64,000 bases of DNA, from positions 124,001 through 188,000 of the forward strand of contig WNKP01000003.1 of NCBI GenBank assembly GCA_009797885.1, written 5' to 3'. The notes below the pieces were generated by a model, which ran no database searches, had not been told where the DNA came from, and saw only the letters and a program-made list of their open reading frames with translations. The position numbers were made by a program, and so were the translations under genes. Below are positions 53,928 through 62,657 of this stretch, one piece after another. The DNA comes from Flavobacteriaceae bacterium GF1. GTDB taxonomy: Bacteria > Bacteroidota > Bacteroidia > Flavobacteriales > Flavobacteriaceae. Each line of letters opens with the position of its first letter. Position 1 is the first letter of the stretch.

Positions 53928-55289
53928 TTAGTTGCAGGAACCCATATTTGAAAGTGCCGAAGTAAAATCAATAATACCTTGTGAAACTACCCGATCTCTC
54001 AGGTCATCCGAAAAGATGGATGTCTCTATAAGGGAACATTTTATGGCATTGGCATTACCGCTATGCGAGACCATAATTGTGGCCATTGCGGTCGCAATTG
54101 CAGTGGTATATGAGGTACCCGATTTGTCCGTTTCATTGCCATTTAGTCCCACCGTTGGGATGTTTTCCCCCAAAAAGGCAAGATCCACCGAATTTGGACC
54201 AAAGCTGCTAAAGCCGCTCAATCTGTCCTGGCAACTTGTTGAGGCGACCGAGATAATGCCTTCATTGGGATAGGAGGCCGGGAAGGAAATAATATCATCC
54301 GTATCATTGTCATTATTGGTATTTCCGGCCGAGGCAATCATTAAGGCCCCTTTTTCCTCTGCGTAGTCAATGGCCAGCCGCAATGGTCTGTCCTGGGTAT
54401 CCCCATTGACATCCTGATAGCTAAAGCTAAAGTTCAGGATTTGGGCACCCTCGTTAACAGCATCCAAAATGGCTGGAATCAGGTTGGAAACAAAACCAAT
54501 ACCCTGACCATCATGGGTTTTCCGGATATCAAAAGCAATGGAGGGGACCTGCTGACCTTGTCCTATCAAACCATAAATCAGCCCGGCAATCTGCGTACCA
54601 TGCCCGTTTTCGTCATTGGGTTCATTATCATCATCAATATAATCGTAGCCCGTAAAATTATCAAGCGAAAATCCAGCGGTCTGCAGTACATTTTCATCAA
54701 TACCCGAATCAAAAATGGCAATTTTGACGGCATTGTTCCCTATCGCGGCCAGGCTGCCCACATCGTCAAAACAAAACAGGTCCTGGGAGGCCAGGGGCGA
54801 TCGTATGGAAGAACCAAGATTAAAAGCGACATCATTCAATCTGGCCCGGGTACGTGCACGTGCAATCTGCCCATCGATATTGGTCACTTGCTGGCCCTGT
54901 GCATCGGTATAGGGAAATGCCGTGGTGTTCCACAACCGTAGGTTAATTTCCTCTCTAGACCATACTTCTTCAGAGTTCAAGTCATCCAGCAAATCTTCGA
55001 CCTCGTCTTCCGAAATATTGGCATCCAACCGCACAAAATACAATGATGGATGTTTTGTAATCTCGACGTCTTCATCTTCATCGTCATCGTCATCATCGTC
55101 ATCGTCGCCGCCGTCATTGGAGCCGTCATTGTTTTTATCGTCGTCATCGCCATCATCGTCATCATTGTCATCTCCTTGGGCCAATTCCTGTTCCATGAGG
55201 TCTTCTTCCAAATCATCGCTACAGGAGAGTGTGATGCCAAATACAAACCCGATCAGCAGTACTAAAAACAAATTTTTTCTGATTTTCAT
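53928..55289 (-). CDS. S8 subtilisin-like serine protease, lipoprotein with Asp-rich linker
   Basis: A 453 aa protein. The N-terminus has a lipoprotein signal peptide ending TLSC (Cys23). Residues 40-75 are almost only Asp, Asn, Gly and Glu, encoded by GAT/GAC repeats, followed by the subtilase catalytic domain: Asp194 (IAIFDSGID), His230 (NGHGTQIAG), the oxyanion Asn in ASAGNTNND and Ser393 in SGTSYTTA. The region in between (about residues 82-180) could be an inhibitor-like prodomain. It should sit at the outer or inner membrane and act in the periplasm or outside the cell. It lies between the one-TM TPR gene (205 bp gap) and the CHAT protease (155 bp). Confidence 0.92.
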   Translation of the reverse strand: MKIRKNLFLVLLIGFVFGITLSCSDDLEEDLMEQELAQGDDNDDDDGDDDDKNNDGSNDGGDDDDDDDDDEDEDVEITKHPSLYFVRLDANISEDEVEDLLDDLNSEEVWSREEINLRLWNTTAFPYTDAQGQQVTNIDGQIARARTRARLNDVAFNLGSSIRSPLASQDLFCFDDVGSLAAIGNNAVKIAIFDSGIDENVLQTAGFSLDNFTGYDYIDDDNEPNDENGHGTQIAGLIYGLIGQGQQVPSIAFDIRKTHDGQGIGFVSNLIPAILDAVNEGAQILNFSFSYQDVNGDTQDRPLRLAIDYAEEKGALMIASAGNTNNDNDTDDIISFPASYPNEGIISVASTSCQDRLSGFSSFGPNSVDLAFLGENIPTVGLNGNETDKSGTSYTTAIATAMATIMVSHSGNANAIKCSLIETSIFSDDLRDRVVSQGIIDFTSALSNMGSCN

Positions 55290-55360
55290 AGCAGTAGTTT
55301 TAATGTTAAAATAGGTGTTGTTTTTTTAAGTCCATGTGATTGTGCCGGTAATTGATTTTC

Positions 55361-55443
55361 CTGTCACATCGAGCGCCCGCCTGAATGACATGGTCGGACA
55401 GGTAATCGAAATGTTTTTTCGACTGCGCTCAAGGAGACAAAAA
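55361..55443. repeat. possible degenerate dispersed repeat
   Basis: TCACATCGAGCGC (about 55363) is imperfectly complemented by TTCGACTGCGCTC (about 55418), with the sequence CTCAAGGAGACA at the right end; this resembles a Bacteroidetes intergenic repeat built around TCGAGCGCAGTCGA. Only one copy in the window. Confidence 0.4.
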
Positions 55444-55493
55444 TGTGAATTTTGATGACAAAATTTAAATACTGGCATAATTACGGACATACA

Positions 55494-56171
55494 TTATTTT
55501 TTTAATTTTTCCATAAGTTCCTGGGCCTCATCAAATTGCCATTCCCCCTTTTCAATCTGCCCAAGCCTATATCTGGCAGCTTTATCCTCGCCATCCAATA
55601 CGTAGGCCAGGGACAGGAACCAATTGGCCTCCTCTTGAAAACGGGAAGTTTCCGATGTACCATTTTTTAACTGTTCAATCGCCTTTTGGTACTGCCCATT
55701 TTTGAGATAGGCAAGCCCTAAATAATGGATGTCCTCTTCATTGGGTGAAGCAATCCTTTCGAATTGTAGGATGGCCTTTTCAAAATCCCCATTGTTAAAG
55801 GCCCGTATGCCCAGTGTTTTATTTAAATCGGATTTGGCAATTCCTTTGAATCCCCCGGGGTGTTGCAGGATTTGGGAGTCAAGATATTGGGTCGCCAGAG
55901 CATGGGGCGATACATCATTTTGATTGACCATGTACAGGGTCACTAAGAGTGCCAGGCTGGCTGCAGTTGCCAAGATCGGGCGGATGTATCGCAGCACAAA
56001 ACCTTTTTCAGGGGTCTTTTTGACACCATATCGTTCATCCAAGGTCTGGGACAGTTCATCCCGAAGCTCTTCATCCTTGATTTGGGTGACCCAGATTTTC
56101 AAGGTATCATCCAATTTGGCCATATCGGTTCCTTTGGCCAAGAATTCTTTTATTCGCTCGTTTTGTTGCAT
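55494..56171 (-). CDS. one-TM TPR protein, possible anti-sigma-like factor
   Basis: The 225 aa protein has a cytoplasmic N-terminal helical part (about residues 1-62), a transmembrane segment (about residues 66-84, ILATAASLALLVTLYMV) and a C-terminal extracytoplasmic TPR region (LGIRAFNNGDFEKAILQFERI, HYLGLAYLKNGQYQKAIEQL). The N-terminal part has no CxxC zinc site. The start is immediately after the sigma factor stop, with one base between, so the pair is translated together; such genes beside ECF sigma factors are often anti-sigma factors or sensors. Confidence 0.7.
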   Translation of the reverse strand: MQQNERIKEFLAKGTDMAKLDDTLKIWVTQIKDEELRDELSQTLDERYGVKKTPEKGFVLRYIRPILATAASLALLVTLYMVNQNDVSPHALATQYLDSQILQHPGGFKGIAKSDLNKTLGIRAFNNGDFEKAILQFERIASPNEEDIHYLGLAYLKNGQYQKAIEQLKNGTSETSRFQEEANWFLSLAYVLDGEDKAARYRLGQIEKGEWQFDEAQELMEKLKK

Positions 56172-56172
56172 T

Positions 56173-56721
56173 TTAGGAGGTTTCTAACATTAAATCCTTT
56201 ATTTTTTTGATGCATCGTTCTTTTTGTTTTCTGACCGTTGCCGGGGATTTTGACAATTCCCTGGCAATTTCCGTCAGTTGCATGGCCCCATAGTAGTGCT
56301 GGGTCAGCAACTGCTTGCAATTGGCCCCCAATGACCGCCATGCCATTCTAAAACTTTTCGGCACCTGTGCTTCAACATGGTCGTCCGCAATTTCCCTTAG
56401 CGTTTCCAGGTCTTCATGGGTAAGTTGTTGTCTTTTTTTGTTCCGTAGATACATTTGTGTGCTCATTTTGGTAAACAAAAAACGAAGATTACCGTATTGT
56501 AACTTGCCATCCACAAACCGCTTTCGGAACTCCAGAAGGGCATCCATTGTGGCATCGTAGGCATCTTCATGGTTTGCCCCGTATTCGCGTTTAACATAGT
56601 TCAGGGTCTCCTTAAACTGTACCAAAAACACCTGTTGAAAAAAGCGGGTATCGTTCGCTTTTAAATTGAGGACCATTTGCCCAAAAGATGCTTCGGTCAG
56701 GCCAAAGTTCTTACGTTCCAT
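56173..56721 (-). CDS. sigma-70 family (ECF-type) RNA polymerase sigma factor
   Basis: The 182 aa protein is an ECF-like sigma factor. Region 2 is recognisable in QVFLVQFKETLNYVKREYGANHEDAYDATMDALLEF, and region 4 (helix-turn-helix) in YYGAMQLTEIARELSKSPATVRKQKERCIKKIK. It would direct RNA polymerase to a small regulon, most likely the adjacent genes for the TPR, subtilase and CHAT proteins. No target promoter could be inferred with confidence. It begins the minus-strand run after a gap of ~200 bp from the 56.9 kb gene. Confidence 0.9.
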   Translation of the reverse strand: MERKNFGLTEASFGQMVLNLKANDTRFFQQVFLVQFKETLNYVKREYGANHEDAYDATMDALLEFRKRFVDGKLQYGNLRFLFTKMSTQMYLRNKKRQQLTHEDLETLREIADDHVEAQVPKSFRMAWRSLGANCKQLLTQHYYGAMQLTEIARELSKSPATVRKQKERCIKKIKDLMLETS

Positions 56722-56926
56722 ACATGGCTGTTTTCCTTATTTCCATTAACGGTTATTCAAGGTAAGGACAAGTTTTTATATGCCCATTTTTAATTGTCCT
56801 TACCGTGCTTCTTTATGATAATAAGGGAAAAAAGTATAAAACGTGACATTTTTATAGGGATTTTTTTGATGTTCCTATAGGTGGGTTTAAAAGGGGACAG
56901 ATGAAAAATTCGCAATAATTGCAAAT

Positions 56927-57577
56927 TCAAATTTTCTTGGCAAATGCTTTTTCATCTTTCCTAGAAAAACCGTAGACAAAAAAACCATCTTCATTGATTT
57001 CTGATATGGGAATTATCGTTGACCTAAAACCATCTAAATAGAAGCAAAGAAAGAGGATGTCTTTAAAAGTTTCCAATCGTAATTCTTTCCCAAGTACAAA
57101 ATCTTTTTTTAAATATGGAATATCCTTGACATCATATATGGAATTAAAATGAAGTAGATTTCTAATTCCATTTAACGTCAATTCATAATCATTGAGTTTA
57201 AACTTTTCAATATCGATAGTATTGATTGATACAGTAGGTCCCAAACGAACATAAAAAAGCTCAACTTCCTGTAAATCGTTATCCTCTCTGTTTTCCACTT
57301 TCAGTTTTACAAGAAGATGATTATTTGAATACCATATAAACCTAGTATTAAACTCAGTTCCGGAACTCTCAAAAAAATCCTTTGGACTACCCTTAAATTC
57401 TTCTTCCAATTCATCAAATTCATAAGAAAGAATTTCATTTTCCTGAATGATAAGAATATTGGTTTTGGGCAAGACCAATTCATTGAAGTTTGAATTTAAC
57501 CTTAACCATACACCATTGAAGTTATGGGCATTTATTGACAACGTACTTAAAATTATCGTTAAAAAAATCGGCTGCAT
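56927..57577 (-). CDS. secreted hypothetical protein, tandem paralogue A
   Basis: A 216 aa protein with an N-terminal signal peptide (MQPIFLTIILSTLSINAH) and no recognised family. It is a paralogue of the next upstream gene: both have N/LNGxW near the N-terminus, then in the second half DIPYLKKDFVLGKELRLE against EIPHLGERNVLGDELRIE, and FYLDGFRSTIIPIS against SYLHGRDRIHAIPIK. Probably a beta-rich secreted or periplasmic protein. 34 bp gap after paralogue B, same strand. Confidence 0.65.
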   Translation of the reverse strand: MQPIFLTIILSTLSINAHNFNGVWLRLNSNFNELVLPKTNILIIQENEILSYEFDELEEEFKGSPKDFFESSGTEFNTRFIWYSNNHLLVKLKVENREDNDLQEVELFYVRLGPTVSINTIDIEKFKLNDYELTLNGIRNLLHFNSIYDVKDIPYLKKDFVLGKELRLETFKDILFLCFYLDGFRSTIIPISEINEDGFFVYGFSRKDEKAFAKKI

Positions 57578-57611
57578 ACAAGGTCACAGGACTTCTTTCT
57601 CCTCTATGAAA

Positions 57612-58289
57612 CTAATATTTATGAGTTTGCCTAATCGCTTTAAATATAATATCCGAAAGGGAAATTCCGTAGAGAACGATAGTCTCGGAATCTATGGATT
57701 TTATAGGAATTGCATGGATTCTATCCCTACCGTGTAGGTAAGAAGTAACAAAATAGTAATCATCAATATTCTCGATTCTCAATTCATCTCCCAGCACATT
57801 TCTTTCTCCTAAATGAGGAATTTCGTCTATTTCTAAAGTCCTTCCAAAAGTCAATATTGTTTTTCCATGAGTGAAGTAAACCTCATAAGAAGAAGAATTA
57901 ACAATACTTAAAAGTTTTTCTTTATCCTCTTCGAATATCGTTGGAACCAGTTTTACGTAGACTTTCGGTAAATCAACGATAGTGCCATTTACCTCTGCTT
58001 TGTATATGATTTTAAGATGATTGTCATCCAGCAGTTCATATTTTGCCTGCCAGTTCCTGATTATGGTTTGGTTTCTTTCCTCCTTACCATGATGGACAAA
58101 ATCAAATTCCGAATCAAATCGATATCTAGTAATTTTTGTATCTGAGAATTCAATTATCTCATCTCTAAGATTACTGAGAAAATTTTTTTCGTAGTTAATG
58201 TGTTTCCATAAACCATTCAGTTCTTGACCCATTGCATTTGATGAAATTAATATGAGAAGGATAAACCGTATCGAACTGTTCAAAATCAT
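57612..58289 (-). CDS. secreted hypothetical protein, tandem paralogue B
   Basis: A 225 aa protein with signal peptide (MILNSSIRFILLILISSNAMG), paralogous along the second half to paralogue A. The first half is more diverged and the protein has no recognised motif. It shares the pattern GLW.. near the start, as in some lipocalin-like secreted proteins, but no cysteine pair. It is AT-richer than the protease genes. Its function is unknown; it is listed as a tandem duplicate. Confidence 0.65.
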   Translation of the reverse strand: MILNSSIRFILLILISSNAMGQELNGLWKHINYEKNFLSNLRDEIIEFSDTKITRYRFDSEFDFVHHGKEERNQTIIRNWQAKYELLDDNHLKIIYKAEVNGTIVDLPKVYVKLVPTIFEEDKEKLLSIVNSSSYEVYFTHGKTILTFGRTLEIDEIPHLGERNVLGDELRIENIDDYYFVTSYLHGRDRIHAIPIKSIDSETIVLYGISLSDIIFKAIRQTHKY

Positions 58290-58385
58290 TTGCTAGTCAA
58301 TCAATCCAAAACTAATATAGAAAATAATGTGCCTAAATCCTTAAGTTCATGTTTGGCATCCTATTTTATTGAAAAAAATTGTTAA

Positions 58386-59996
58386 CTAGAAGCAATATCT
58401 TGCTTTTGAAACAGCAACACCACTTCTACAGGGACCAACCGTAAATGTTGCCATAGAACCTCCCCAGCTTTTGATAGTACTTTGAAGGTTTTTACGCATA
58501 ATTCTCTTGAGATCTATAATGTTTTTGGAATTTCCCTCCAGTTCTGATTCTGTGATTATGATTGCGGACTTCCAAGCAAGATTAAATAATGTATTGGCCC
58601 GAGTTTTGGTAACAGACTCTAGGTTTCCTATTACATTTCTTATTTTCTTAGGAATTGTAACACAGCTTCTTCCAAATTCTGCATTTTCAATTACTAATTT
58701 ACCCCGATATGGTACATAAAACCCATAACTCAACCCCAAGTCATCAATATTTACTGTCCAAGAGTTACCGACCGTTGTCCAGTTATAAGTTCCACATAAC
58801 AAGTTTCTATCAAACAATTCACCTTCTAAATATGCTAAGTCCAAAATTTGCTGCCTAATAGCTTTCTGTGATGAAGAAAGAGCATCGCAAACCGTTCTGA
58901 TGTTTACTCCACGAGGACCTGAAACAACAGTTCTGGATTTACAAACGGACGTTTCGCTTTTTTGAACTATTCCAGGACCAAAAAGCTGTGAATAAACAGT
59001 CAAAGAGGGTTTATTGGCCCTGCCTCTACGAATTAACTCTGATTTTGAAAAGTGGGTGGGCAGATTTAGATTCGAAAATACACGATGGCCTTGCGCGTAT
59101 ATCCCATTGTTCCTGGCAACAAGATAAGATGCCATATATAGGACCCTATCAATAGGGCCTTTTCTATTAACAAAATCAATATGTGTTTGAATTAATTTGT
59201 TTAAGTCCAAATATTTTCCTGGGCCCAACTGAGTTGACAAACCTTTTAGTTCTGCCTTGGCATCATCAATCTTATATTTTGTTCCTCCAAAATCATTTAC
59301 AGCTTCAGAATAGTAATAATCATATTGATGTTGGCGAACGATATTCTTCAAAGACCATCCATTAACTTTCCGATTTTTGAATCTATTGCATGCTTCACTT
59401 TCTATTATTCCGCAACTATTCATTAAACCTCCTTCTTTCCAAGTTCTCAGATTATAAAGATCTGTTTTGTTGGAGGTTTGTTCTTCTTTCAGCTTATCCA
59501 CTGTTGTTCGGTAAGGAGCGGTCGCAGAGTTATAGGTATTGAACATCGATGTTCTTGTCCAGTCCTCAAAAAAAGCTCTCTGGGCTGCTTCATAGTTTGT
59601 GAAATTTCTATGGAGCTGTCTTTCGATTTCTCTTTCAAGAGTAGCTTCTTGTCTAAGGGCCCATCTCTCGACTGCTGCACGTTGAGCAGCACGATATTCA
59701 TTATACAATCTGCTAATTATTGAAAATGCAGTGAATTGGAGTGCAAAATTGAATTCATTGCTCTCGCAACAAATGGGATTCCCATAAATATCCACCAGTT
59801 GCATATCTGAGGACGAACTTCCAGAGGAGCGGTATTGCCCATTTGTTGAGCGATATTGCGTTCCACCCGTGCCTGCGCTGTCTCCATCGTCCTCATCAAT
59901 TGAGATGGGCTGTACGTAAGGCCGTAGTTGGGCATTAAGATTAAAATTGGCACATAGGGCCACTAAGCTTAAGAGAAATAATAGATGTCTTTTCAT
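58386..59996 (-). CDS. large secreted protein of unknown function
   Basis: A 536 aa protein with a signal peptide (MKRHLLFLLSLVALCANFNLNAQ), a low-complexity segment rich in Ser, Gly and Thr (about residues 38-66), a CC pair (GNPICCES, about residue 76), a long charged helical region (about residues 95-175, RAAQRAAVERWALRQEATLEREIERQLHR) and a cysteine-containing C-terminal half (GTYNWTTVGNSWTVNID and CRSGVAVSKARYCF). I recognise no family. It follows the Sel1/T9SS gene by 9 bp, so they form one unit, and it may be exported together with that protein. Confidence 0.7.
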   Translation of the reverse strand: MKRHLLFLLSLVALCANFNLNAQLRPYVQPISIDEDDGDSAGTGGTQYRSTNGQYRSSGSSSSDMQLVDIYGNPICCESNEFNFALQFTAFSIISRLYNEYRAAQRAAVERWALRQEATLEREIERQLHRNFTNYEAAQRAFFEDWTRTSMFNTYNSATAPYRTTVDKLKEEQTSNKTDLYNLRTWKEGGLMNSCGIIESEACNRFKNRKVNGWSLKNIVRQHQYDYYYSEAVNDFGGTKYKIDDAKAELKGLSTQLGPGKYLDLNKLIQTHIDFVNRKGPIDRVLYMASYLVARNNGIYAQGHRVFSNLNLPTHFSKSELIRRGRANKPSLTVYSQLFGPGIVQKSETSVCKSRTVVSGPRGVNIRTVCDALSSSQKAIRQQILDLAYLEGELFDRNLLCGTYNWTTVGNSWTVNIDDLGLSYGFYVPYRGKLVIENAEFGRSCVTIPKKIRNVIGNLESVTKTRANTLFNLAWKSAIIITESELEGNSKNIIDLKRIMRKNLQSTIKSWGGSMATFTVGPCRSGVAVSKARYCF

Positions 59997-60005
59997 GGCT
60001 GTAGG

Positions 60006-61346
60006 TTATTGCTTGATGATTATTTTGTCTTCTTTTATACCGTTATAATTAATGGTAATGACATAGGAGCCCCGTTTCGTTGGAAGGTCAAAGATCTCTA
60101 AGGTGTGCAGACCCGTTTCTTTATGCCCTTGAAAGACAGTACTGTGGTAGGACGGCGTATTGTAATAGTTTGAGATTTCTACTTTGACATCCGCATCATT
60201 GCGAAGCTCAAAATTTACCAAACAACTTTCTGAAAAGGGATTGGGATATATTCTGATGAAATCGGAAGCCTGTTCATTAAAAGCGGTAATGGCTTCTTCA
60301 CTGATATGGATTTTTTTTCTGAGTATCACCAAAATTGGATTGGCCCGCTCTTTCCATACGGGATGGAAGGCATTCACCCTACCTATTAATAGGTTTTCCC
60401 CGTTGAATGTGCAAATCCGTAGTTCAAACCCATTTATCTCGGTCATCAAATGGGTAAAATTGGGATAGTCGGTATATTGCTTTTTAATGGGAATCTTGAG
60501 GTTGGTAAAACGGAGTCCCCCGGCACTGTAAGTGCCCGATGTACTGGAAAGACTATCGGCAATTTTAATCCTGGTTTCCAGGCTTTCGTTGATACCTTCT
60601 TTCCTCGTCAGGAAAAGATTTAAAGGCAGGGTCCTCAACACCTTTTGCTTTGCCCAGTCCAGTTCTATGTATTCGCCTTCCCATGATCCGTCCAAGAAGT
60701 GGATGTCCGGGACATCGTGCAAACTTGAGAGCCCATGAAGCTCTTTTATGGACGATACGCCCAGTAGCTCGGAAAACTTCTCTGATTGCCATGTTGGTGA
60801 TTGACCGTTTTCATATTGCTCCAAGAGGACCTTACTATTGTATATGTCATTGGCTCTTAGCATTTTAATAGCCCTGGTTTTATTGGGCTCACGACCCAAT
60901 CCTAAAAATTGCATCTTGGCCATCCAGTGCCGGGCCATTGGTATATCGCTATTCTTAAACCAATGATAAGCCTTGGTATAGTGCTGTTGGATATCACCAA
61001 AACCTTTAAGGTAGTAGTAACCCACACAGTAGGCGGCTTCTTGATTTCCCAGTTCAAAGGCTTTCTTAAAGGATTTTAGGGATTTTTTAAAGCTTTGGTT
61101 GATACCAATACCATCTTTCTGGAACATGCCGAGATAATAGAGCGCTGTGTCATTTTGTGCTTCGGCAAGTTCCTTCAGCGCCACGAGGTATTCTCGAGAT
61201 TTTTTACGTTCCCGATTAGGACTGTATAAATATTCCTCAATGTCAGCGAACAGATAATCCCTGTGATTCGTTTCCTTTTGTGCGGATGTCGGGAGAACGC
61301 TTAAAACTGTCAAGAGGGAAATTGAAAGGGCAATGGTTTTTTTCAT
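60006..61346 (-). CDS. Sel1-repeat protein with T9SS C-terminal sorting domain
   Basis: The 446 aa protein has a signal peptide (MKKTIALSISLLTVLSVLPTSAQ), about three Sel1-like repeats (ALYYLGMFQKDGIGINQSFKKSLKSFKKAFELGNQEA... and AYCVGYYYLKGFGD..., about residues 60-170), a middle region of unknown type and a type A C-terminal domain for type IX secretion (FIRIYPNPFSESCLVNFEL to KEDKIIIKQ, about residues 365-446). So it is probably secreted to the cell surface. The next gene downstream (58386-59996) begins 9 bp after its stop. The repeats suggest binding to another protein. Confidence 0.8.
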   Translation of the reverse strand: MKKTIALSISLLTVLSVLPTSAQKETNHRDYLFADIEEYLYSPNRERKKSREYLVALKELAEAQNDTALYYLGMFQKDGIGINQSFKKSLKSFKKAFELGNQEAAYCVGYYYLKGFGDIQQHYTKAYHWFKNSDIPMARHWMAKMQFLGLGREPNKTRAIKMLRANDIYNSKVLLEQYENGQSPTWQSEKFSELLGVSSIKELHGLSSLHDVPDIHFLDGSWEGEYIELDWAKQKVLRTLPLNLFLTRKEGINESLETRIKIADSLSSTSGTYSAGGLRFTNLKIPIKKQYTDYPNFTHLMTEINGFELRICTFNGENLLIGRVNAFHPVWKERANPILVILRKKIHISEEAITAFNEQASDFIRIYPNPFSESCLVNFELRNDADVKVEISNYYNTPSYHSTVFQGHKETGLHTLEIFDLPTKRGSYVITINYNGIKEDKIIIKQ

Positions 61347-61533
61347 AAGATACGGTATTAAAAAGCTATGGATTCGTGGGCTTGGGCCAAGCTAAATAAT
61401 TCCGTAAACAAATCTGGTCTGAATATCCTTAGCGCCACTAAGGAATTCGCCTTGGTTTTAAAGAAAAACCCCTTTTTTCAATAAACCGAATAATCATTGT
61501 ACAACCAATTTTATGGTGTAATTCAACAAAGAG

Positions 61534-62205
61534 TTATGGAAGACCAAATTCTTCTTTAAATGCACGCAACAAGTCGTTGATGCTTGGTGAATCCGCCCCA
61601 AGTTTTATAGATAGTTTCCTCTTTCTGTATTCCACTCCCGAGACCGACAAGCCCAACCTAGAAGCTACTTTGGGCAAACTCATTCTTTCGGACAACAATC
61701 GTATAAGCCTTATATCCAAATTGTCCAGGCCATATTCTATATATGGATTGTTCTTCATAAAATCATTGACGGTCTTGCTGTAGATCAGTTTGCCTTCAAG
61801 AATGGAAATGATATCTTCACCGATTATCTTTTGGTCAATCTCACTTTTTATCAAAAATCCCGAAGGTTTTAGGCGTTCAATTATGGTATGATAGAGATAC
61901 TTATCGGCGATTGAGGTTATCAGCATAATCTTGCAACTTGGAAAATACTTCCTTACCATAATTCCAAGCTCAAGTCCATTTGCGTCATCGGAATTTGTCG
62001 TCTTGAGGCGATAATCCAAAATGCATAGATTGGGTTTTTCAATAGTGCCGATCATCTTCTTTACGGTCTCAATGGCCTTTTGGTATTCGTTACAGATATA
62101 GGTTTTAAACGTATCAATTTTGTTTTTGTTAAAAAGTTCTTTTAAGATGAAAACATAGGCATCGCTCAATGTAGGTTCATCCTCAATGATAAGAATACGG
62201 TTCAT
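61534..62205 (-). CDS. orphan LuxR/NarL-type response regulator
   Basis: The 223 aa protein has an N-terminal receiver domain with IIEDEP (acidic pocket), the phospho-acceptor Asp in LCILDYRL (about residue 64), a switch Ser/Thr in LITS and a Lys-like SGFLIKS, and a C-terminal helix-turn-helix (LIRLLSERMSLPKVASRLGLSVSGVEYRKRKLSIKLG). Family: two-component transcriptional regulator. No histidine kinase lies in the window. It precedes the Sel1/T9SS gene by 187 bp on the same strand and could regulate it. Confidence 0.85.
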   Translation of the reverse strand: MNRILIIEDEPTLSDAYVFILKELFNKNKIDTFKTYICNEYQKAIETVKKMIGTIEKPNLCILDYRLKTTNSDDANGLELGIMVRKYFPSCKIMLITSIADKYLYHTIIERLKPSGFLIKSEIDQKIIGEDIISILEGKLIYSKTVNDFMKNNPYIEYGLDNLDIRLIRLLSERMSLPKVASRLGLSVSGVEYRKRKLSIKLGADSPSINDLLRAFKEEFGLP

Positions 62206-62657
62206 TCAATTTGGGTTTTTGAAATGTTATTGATTAAGTTAATTAGGTTTTCCTTGTTTAATTCTTCCATCAATTTTCCGCAAAGTTAAACCCGCAAAAT
62301 TTTTGCGTTCTAGTTTTCTGTCTAAAAAATCGGAACCCAGCGCTGTGCAAAAGTCAAATACGAACTGTTTTATGGGAAAACGGACAGGAAAACGGGAGAA
62401 CCAAGCCCACCAGACCTATATCCATATCGTTGGCAATAGAAGGGACATGACCAATTCATACAGTTGGTCCCATAGGGCAAAGTACAGGGCATTTGAAAAA
62501 GCACGTTTCGGGTAACAACCCAAGGAAATTAAGTATTCGCCTATTGGGGTATTTTTTTCGTTTCATTTCCCATTTCAGGGAAATACCGCAACAGGATCAG
62601 CGCAGAAAGCCAACTACAATCCTTCCAAAAAATCGAGGTGTACTTTTTTACGCCCTT
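62206..62657. other. intergenic region without recognised gene
   Basis: About 450 bp. Open frames on the plus strand at 62303-62515 and 62493-62750 have no recognisable features and are not called. No repeat or strong hairpin seen. Confidence 0.5.

Noticed and set aside
54922-55314. Ser-rich plus-strand frame opposite the subtilase
   Set aside because: It is the antisense of the Asp-rich GAT/GAC repeat; no independent evidence.
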